A DNA stretch of 48,093 nucleotides from assembly GCA_001579985.1 (NCBI GenBank), contig LRSR01013271.1, forward strand, positions 1-48,093, in the 5' to 3' direction. The stretch is from Hypsibius dujardini (Eukaryota > Tardigrada > Eutardigrada > Parachela > Hypsibiidae). Both the position numbers and the translations under genes were made by a program. The notes under the pieces were generated by a model. That model was not told the DNA's origin and searched no databases. It saw only the letters and a program-made list of their open reading frames with translations. Below are positions 43,665-48,093 of the stretch, one piece after another (within the stretch, counting starts at the first letter, position 1; the number at the start of each line of letters is the position of its first letter).

Positions 43665-44903
43665 GTATGATGTCTACTTGTGTGTCTTTGTGTTTGCCTG
43701 GCTGCCTGCCAGCAGTGTCTGTCTGTGTGCTTGTCTGTCCTTGTCTTCCTGCATGCCTGCGTTTGTAACTAAGAGTTTGTTTGCCCTATTGCCGGCTAAT
43801 CTGCACAAACCTTAAGTCTCGTCAGTGAGTCCTTGCCTGACTGCGGAAACTTAATGTTTAGATTTCACACTCTGGGTGATAACACCCTGCCCGTGGCGGA
43901 TGCGAACGGCGTGGAGTATCCCCTTTACCAGCATTTTGGCAATCCCGCCATGTGGTACAAACCCGGAATCATTGACGAACTCCTTCGCAACCTGCCTGGT
44001 AAGCCGGCCGAGGCCTTCGACGCGCAGTTTGCCTTCGTCTTCCAGAATCAAATTTTCAAGCCGGTGAGCAAGCCGTTGGGGATCGACCTCCTGGCTTTCA
44101 ACATTCAACGCGGTCGGGACCACGGTGTTCCTGCGTACATCAAGATGCGGGAGATATGTGGACTGGCTCCGGTGAAGACTTTCAAAGATTTGGAGCGGTT
44201 CATGCCGAAAGACGCGGCAGACAATCTGGCTTCCATTTACAGACACGTTCGGGACATTGTGAGTTAGAGCCGTCCATGATGGATCTTTTGCACGTCTTGT
44301 TTGTCTGCCTGTCTGCCTGTCCGCTTGCCTGCCTGCCTGTCTGTCCGCCTACCTGCCTGTTTTGATGTCTGATCTGTCTCTCTCTGCTTCTCGTCGGTAT
44401 GTCTGCTTTGAGTAATATACGTGTCGTTCCTCCCTTTAGGACTTCTATGCCGGCGGCCTCAGTGAGCGCTCCGTGAACAAGCAAGGCCTCGTCGGTCCCA
44501 CGTTTGCTTGCGTTCTGACTGACCAGTTTCGAAAGCTGAAAAACGGTGACCGCTTCTGGTACGAGAACGACGGCGTTTTCACCCCAGGTAAGTGATTTAC
44601 TCCTCTTCAAATTATCTGTCTGTAAATTATCCCCTCGCATCGCTTTGCTGACAGCTTGCCTGCCTGCTCTCTTTTTTAGAACAATTGAAGGAGATCAAGA
44701 AGGTCTCAATGGCGGTGCTCCTGTGTCAAAACTCCCAGACCGAGCAGGTTCAACCGAAGCCGTTCCTCATCGCGTCAGAGAGCGGCAACCCCATCACGCC
44801 CTGCGGAGATATCTTAGCTAAGGGGGCGATGAAGCTCGAGCCGTTTCTCGTGGGACTTCGCCGCTCAAGCACTCGCGAGGCACAGCCAGACGTGTCTGAG
44901 TAG
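39421..44903 (+). CDS. Secreted animal haem peroxidase (peroxinectin/chorion type)
   Basis: Twelve exons, 956 residues: 39421-39658, 39952-40335, 40696-40908, 41078-41198, 41429-41829, 42046-42081, 42172-42418, 42538-42724, 43298-43572, 43862-44258, 44440-44587 and 44680-44903; phases all agree. A signal peptide (residues 1-20) is followed by about 340 unconserved residues, then the An_peroxidase domain: [59 protein letters not shown] and [15 protein letters not shown]. Distal His448 and Gln444, distal Arg597, proximal His703 and Asn781 are present. The two residues that form ester bonds to haem in myeloperoxidase are not: its Asp94 position is Ala447 and its Glu242 position is Gln600. The usual FRFGH before the proximal His reads YRFH, one residue shorter. 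REHNR reads RLHNQ. It probably oxidises small substrates or cross-links tyrosines outside the cell, perhaps with non-covalent haem. Confidence 0.92.
39665..39875. repeat. TCTG-type array in peroxidase intron 1
   Basis: Interrupted TCTG units. Intron 2, on the far side of exon 2, holds the complementary GACA type (40400-40640). Confidence 0.82.
40400..40645. repeat. GACA/GGCA array in peroxidase intron 2
   Basis: Interrupted GACA and GGCA units, with a pure GACA stretch at about 40542-40563. Confidence 0.85.
41835..42000. repeat. TCTG array in peroxidase intron 5
   Basis: Interrupted TCTG units directly after the donor of exon 5. Similar arrays occur in introns 8 (42755-42850 and 43065-43135), 9 (43595-43750) and 10 (44295-44365), all in the same orientation. 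Confidence 0.85.
43595..43755. repeat. TCTG array in peroxidase intron 9
   Basis: About eleven perfect TCTG units near 43621-43662, then degenerate copies. Confidence 0.9.
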
Positions 44904-45585
44904 TCGCGCAGACACATTCAGACAAGTGCTTACAGACACAAAAACAACTGCGAGACAGGCTGTCAGGCAGTCATTCGCCCAGATAATCATTCAGACAATC
45001 GATCACCTCATAGGCAGACGTCTAGACAAGCAGTCAGACATGAAATCGAGGCGTAGACATTCAGACAAGCAGTCGGGCAGTCAGTATCTGTTGTCTGGTT
45101 GTTTCGATCCTTTCCTTGCTATACATTCGAGGCACCGTGTTTTTTGGTCGCACCGTTTTTTATTAATTTTTCCACTTTTTTAGCTGCTTATCTTTTCGTA
45201 TGCACAGCGCTTTTTCTAATTATATTCAAACTTTATATAAAAATTCAAGAAAGTACAGAAGAGAAAGATACGGTGCACCGTTTTCGTCATAGCACAATTC
45301 GACTAGCCCATCGCCTACACAACTCCCACAGACACATTACAAATACGTTACTACCGGGCAACAGGCAAGAATTTTCCGCACATTTTCATAGTCACTCTCT
45401 TTTGTCCGACGCGTCCACCGACACAGCACCGGGTTGAAGCGCATGCAGGTTTCCAGGCAATGGATCGACAAAGGAATAACGTGCACAGCAACCCACCTGA
45501 GGAAAGATGGGTGAGGAATTTTGACTGGCCTACAAACTGAGTTGCTGGATGGTGAATGTGCGCGTGACTAGGCGTGGTGCTTCGC
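44904..45585. other. Convergent spacer
   Basis: It separates the 3' ends of the peroxidase and protamine-like genes. It has a degenerate AGACA/TCAGACAA repeat at about 44910-45085 and no recognisable gene. Confidence 0.5.
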
Positions 45586-46588
45586 CTAATGGCTTCGGCG
45601 GCTGCTTCGTCGACGTCGATGCTGCAGTGAAAAGGAAAATGTCGTTAATAAAAGGACTCTGTTCAGGTAACATCTGGTAACGGCCGGTAACCAAGCGGTT
45701 ACATTAGGTCACCAGTCAATTACCGCTCGCAACCGTCGTGTTACTAAGTGGCTTCACTTGGTGGTCAAGCAGTAGCCCCTGGTTACGGATCAGGCGCCGA
45801 GCGTTAGGACCTCGGTACCTGCATTACATGTGGTGACCAATGGTTACACCTGGTAACCGAGTGGTCAATAAGGCAGTCCGCTCACTTCCCAGCAAATACC
45901 TAGAAGGAGCAGGCGCAACCCGATCCGGCAGGTCTACTTACACGACGACGGCCCGAGCGCCTTCCACGGCGTTTGCGAGAGCCCGACTGGGATCGACGAC
46001 CTCCACGTCGAGATCGTCGTCGGCGACCTCCCTGTACGAGTAGCAAAAATGTAGTTGTCAACTTTACAAAACACACGGGAATAGAATAAATTTGAGAGAC
46101 ACGGACACAGAGACATACATGTACAGGAGTAGGAAAGACCCAGACAAGTAGGCATAAGCATAGACACCGACACCGACCCTAAGGACATGGGTACAGACAC
46201 ACACGCAGGCACAGACAAAGTCACCGGCTCACAGACACAGACACAGACACAGACGTGCACATAGATAAAAGCGCAGGCTTGTGCGATGGACAAGCGGACG
46301 GACCCCAAACGGCGGAATGGATTTTTATAAACCAGTGACTTACGCGACGAGACCGACGGCGCTAGAAAAAAAGGACAAATCTCAGTGGTAGTCGGATTGA
46401 ATGAAACGTGGATTGAAGAGTATAGAAGGGCTCGAATGACTTACGTAAGACCGCGATCGAGAACGTCGTCCGCGGCGACTTCGTCGACGGGAACGGCCTC
46501 CCTAAACCAAAAATAATTCGAATTGTTTGGCTAAGACACTGGCACGAATGACGGAGGCTCTTACCCTTCGGCTACGTCTGTGCGACAT
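45586..46588 (-). CDS. Protamine-like arginine-rich protein
   Basis: Five tiny exons, 74 residues: 46588-46565, 46501-46445, 46361-46344, 46031-45942 and 45621-45586. All junctions are phase 0 with strong GTAAGT-type donors and pyrimidine-rich acceptors. The protein starts MSHRRSRR and ends RRRRSSRRSH. It is about 55% Arg (41 of 74), with most of the rest Ser and Gly, arranged as RRRSRR blocks joined by GG or GR. Only one lysine and no aspartate or glutamate occur. This is the composition of protamines and other sperm nuclear basic proteins, which replace histones and condense DNA in sperm. An RS-domain splicing protein is less likely, because there is no RNA-binding domain and Arg outnumbers Ser about three to one. 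Splitting every 6-30 codons by introns is remarkable for such a small protein. Exon 3 is only 18 bases. Confidence 0.8.
45662..45870. repeat. Degenerate decamer repeat with GGTNAC core in protamine-like intron 4
   Basis: GGTAAC, GGTAAC, GGTAAC, GGTTAC and GGTCAC start at 45666, 45676, 45686, 45697 and 45707. GGTTAC starts at 45781, then GGTGAC, GGTTAC and GGTAAC at 45832, 45842 and 45852, with GGTCAA at 45863. Spacing is 10 or 11 bases in both clusters, close to one DNA helical turn. The intervening sequence looks like more decayed units. Confidence 0.85.
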
Positions 46589-46790
46589 ACTGGCGAGTAA
46601 AGAGTACGACAAATGCGACCAACTGGTAGAAAAAAACTACGAATGTCTGGTCCTGTCCAGTGACAGGTCCCCTGTGGTCTTGGAAACGGAGGAAGAGCAG
46701 TTGCCAAGAGCGTTCAGGTGTTCTAATTTCGTCCTTGATCAAAAATATTCTTCAAAGGCATCCGAAGTGGTGTGTATGTACGGAAGTAAG

Positions 46791-46836
<46 letters not shown>

Positions 46837-47753
46837 GGCCGACAGACAAACAGAACAGACCTTGTACGGTAGATTGGCCCGTTAGCCAGCCGCCATGCGA
46901 CTCGTTAACGGGCCAGTGCCTGGGCAAGCGTAACGGGTCGACACGATTTGTTGTATGTCAGCTCGGAGGGATTGACAAGGCTCGGGTGGGGGTGGAGTGG
47001 GGGATTTCCTCACGCGGATAGAGGACGCGCATCGACACATAAATATAGCCAAACCAGGAATGGAGCTATTACTCAATGTTGGAACGGGTTGAGAATTATT
47101 GAATGCACCTACAGGAACTGATTATAACCCCGCCCCCTGATATAGAAAACAATTCGGCTGATGCCAATCAACTTTGGTTGGAATAGCGTCAAAATACGTT
47201 TCATAAATTTATTTCTGAAAATAGAATTTTTACAGTGAATCAGTTATATCGCCCCCCCCCTACAGTGAAAACCAAAGTACTGGTAAGTGAAGTCGAGTCT
47301 TCCAGTGTTTTCCTACCTTTAATATTACGCAAAAAAAGGTTCTTGAGACCACAGCCCACCGGTCAATTCGCAAAGAGGTCTGTTTATGCATAAAATGACA
47401 CTGCTAACAGGGCTTGAGGAGTGTAACGTTATCGGCCTCGGAACAAAATCGGCAAGGACGTTCGCTTTCCGTGTGCGGAATTATTGAATTGATTGGTGCC
47501 AATTGATGTGCCGTCCAGAACAACAAATAGAATGGGCATTTATAAATAGTTTCATTGCATACTCGACAAATCCCCATTGAGACTGCTACCGCGCGAAAGT
47601 TAGGGCCAAGGGTTTAGCATCTCACGGTATTTTATTATTTGCATTTCTCAGGCTGATGATGATCTGGGAGTAAACGTCAACTTTCGACCTCAATAAGACT
47701 AAAAAATTGTTCTTGCATACACCTCATCTGAATGATATAGAAATGTTGGTTGT
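46589..47753. other. Spacer upstream of the protamine-like gene
   Basis: It should contain the promoter of the minus-strand protamine-like gene near 46589-46790. A pure GACA array lies at 46795-46840. I see no gene in the rest. Confidence 0.5.
46793..46858. repeat. Pure GACA array
   Basis: About eleven perfect GACA units, then degenerate copies. It lies about 200 bases upstream of the protamine-like start codon. Confidence 0.9.
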
Positions 47754-47851
47754 TCAAGGCCCGGTTGGAACAATACCACCTCCAGTAGAACCACCCGATC
47801 CGGGAAAATTAGGGACCGCACCAGCCGCATTGAAAGTCTGCAGTCCACCGC
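47754..47851 (-). CDS. Candidate terminal exon of a gene beyond the window
   Basis: On the minus strand a good acceptor (GTTGTTTTCGCAG) is followed by an open Gly/Pro/Ser-rich frame, GGLQTFNAAGAVPNFPGSGG onwards, ending in IVPTGP and TGA. It would be entered in phase 1. No upstream exon is visible before the window ends, and a short AUG-initiated reading is also possible. The composition suggests a low-complexity or secreted tail, but the evidence is thin. Confidence 0.3.
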
Positions 47852-47933
47852 CTGCGAAAACAACGGTCATGAGATAAACCGGTGCTTCGAAGGGGCATGA
47901 GGTGAAATATGTATTTCGGCTCACCCTCTAATT

Positions 47934-48093
47934 GGTCGATAAATCGGTTTACTCATGGGTTTCTCTTTGATGGCAGGGACTTGATTGTTTGATTGTTTGT
48001 ACTATATCCTAGCATAGTATAGCACTTCTGGAAGTCAAACAATCAAGCACCTGTCATGAAAAAGAAACCCATGATTGAGCCGATTTATCGACC
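47934..48093. repeat. Imperfect inverted repeat (fold-back or MITE-like element)
   Basis: Positions 47934-47992 and 48035-48093 are reverse complements at about 51 of 59 places, starting GGTCGATAAATCGG on one strand and its complement at the far end. The spacer is 42 bases. No transposase frame is inside. The right arm ends exactly at the window edge, so the element may be longer. Confidence 0.88.

Noticed and set aside
46527-46793. An 88-codon plus-strand frame antisense to the protamine-like first exon
   Set aside because: It overlaps splice sites of a well-supported minus-strand gene, has no recognisable content and runs into a GACA array.
1-48093. tRNA genes
   Set aside because: I looked by eye for B-box (GGTTCGANTCC) patterns on both strands and found none with a plausible partner A-box; a covariance-model scan would be decisive.

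Overview
This is a nuclear genomic window from an animal. Almost every gene is split by short introns with GT-AG ends, and the gene set is metazoan: macoilin, BAP1/calypso, a PDZ-LIM (ALP/Enigma) muscle-type protein, a CHCHD7/COX23 homologue, a secreted animal haem peroxidase, a protamine-like protein, an H3-like fragment and a 5S rRNA gene. An invertebrate, perhaps a tardigrade or another small ecdysozoan, fits the compact genes and the many secreted low-complexity proteins. The lineage is an inference. Introns and spacers are littered with GACA/TGTC tetranucleotide arrays, which create many false open frames (CLSVCLSV or DRQTDRQT peptides).

Layout, left to right: degenerate CCGTCCAT-type repeats (1-1000); a six-exon secreted protein with a bacterial-type tandem SnoaL module (minus, 1302-4726); two secreted Tyr/Thr/Lys-rich, probably structural proteins in tandem (plus, 6445-7477 and 8688-10670); an unidentified coiled-coil protein (minus, 11182-14046); a histone H3-like remnant (plus, 14854-16044); macoilin (minus, 16966-23570, crossing an assembly gap that probably swallowed an exon); a PDZ-LIM protein (minus, 25122-28363); a TGTGTC-repeat spacer; BAP1/calypso deubiquitinase (plus, 30160-34767); a solitary 5S rRNA gene (36097-36215) followed at once by a possible small two-exon gene; CHCHD7 (plus, 37411-38560); a 12-exon haem peroxidase (plus, 39421-44903); a five-exon, 74-residue Arg-rich protamine-like gene (minus, 45586-46588); and an imperfect inverted repeat at the right edge.

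The genes do not form a pathway. They are ordinary neighbours, some divergent (PDZ-LIM and calypso) and some convergent (peroxidase and the protamine-like gene). Possible functional links are only thematic: secreted matrix proteins with a secreted peroxidase that could cross-link tyrosines, and chromatin proteins (calypso, H3 remnant, protamine-like). I built the exon models by hand, requiring GT/AG ends, compatible phases and an open frame; in all the main models the exon lengths sum to a whole number of codons. The most unusual features are the SnoaL fusion protein, the intron-split protamine-like gene with a helically phased decamer repeat in its intron, the peroxidase lacking both haem-ester carboxylates, and complementary tetranucleotide arrays flanking single exons in several genes.
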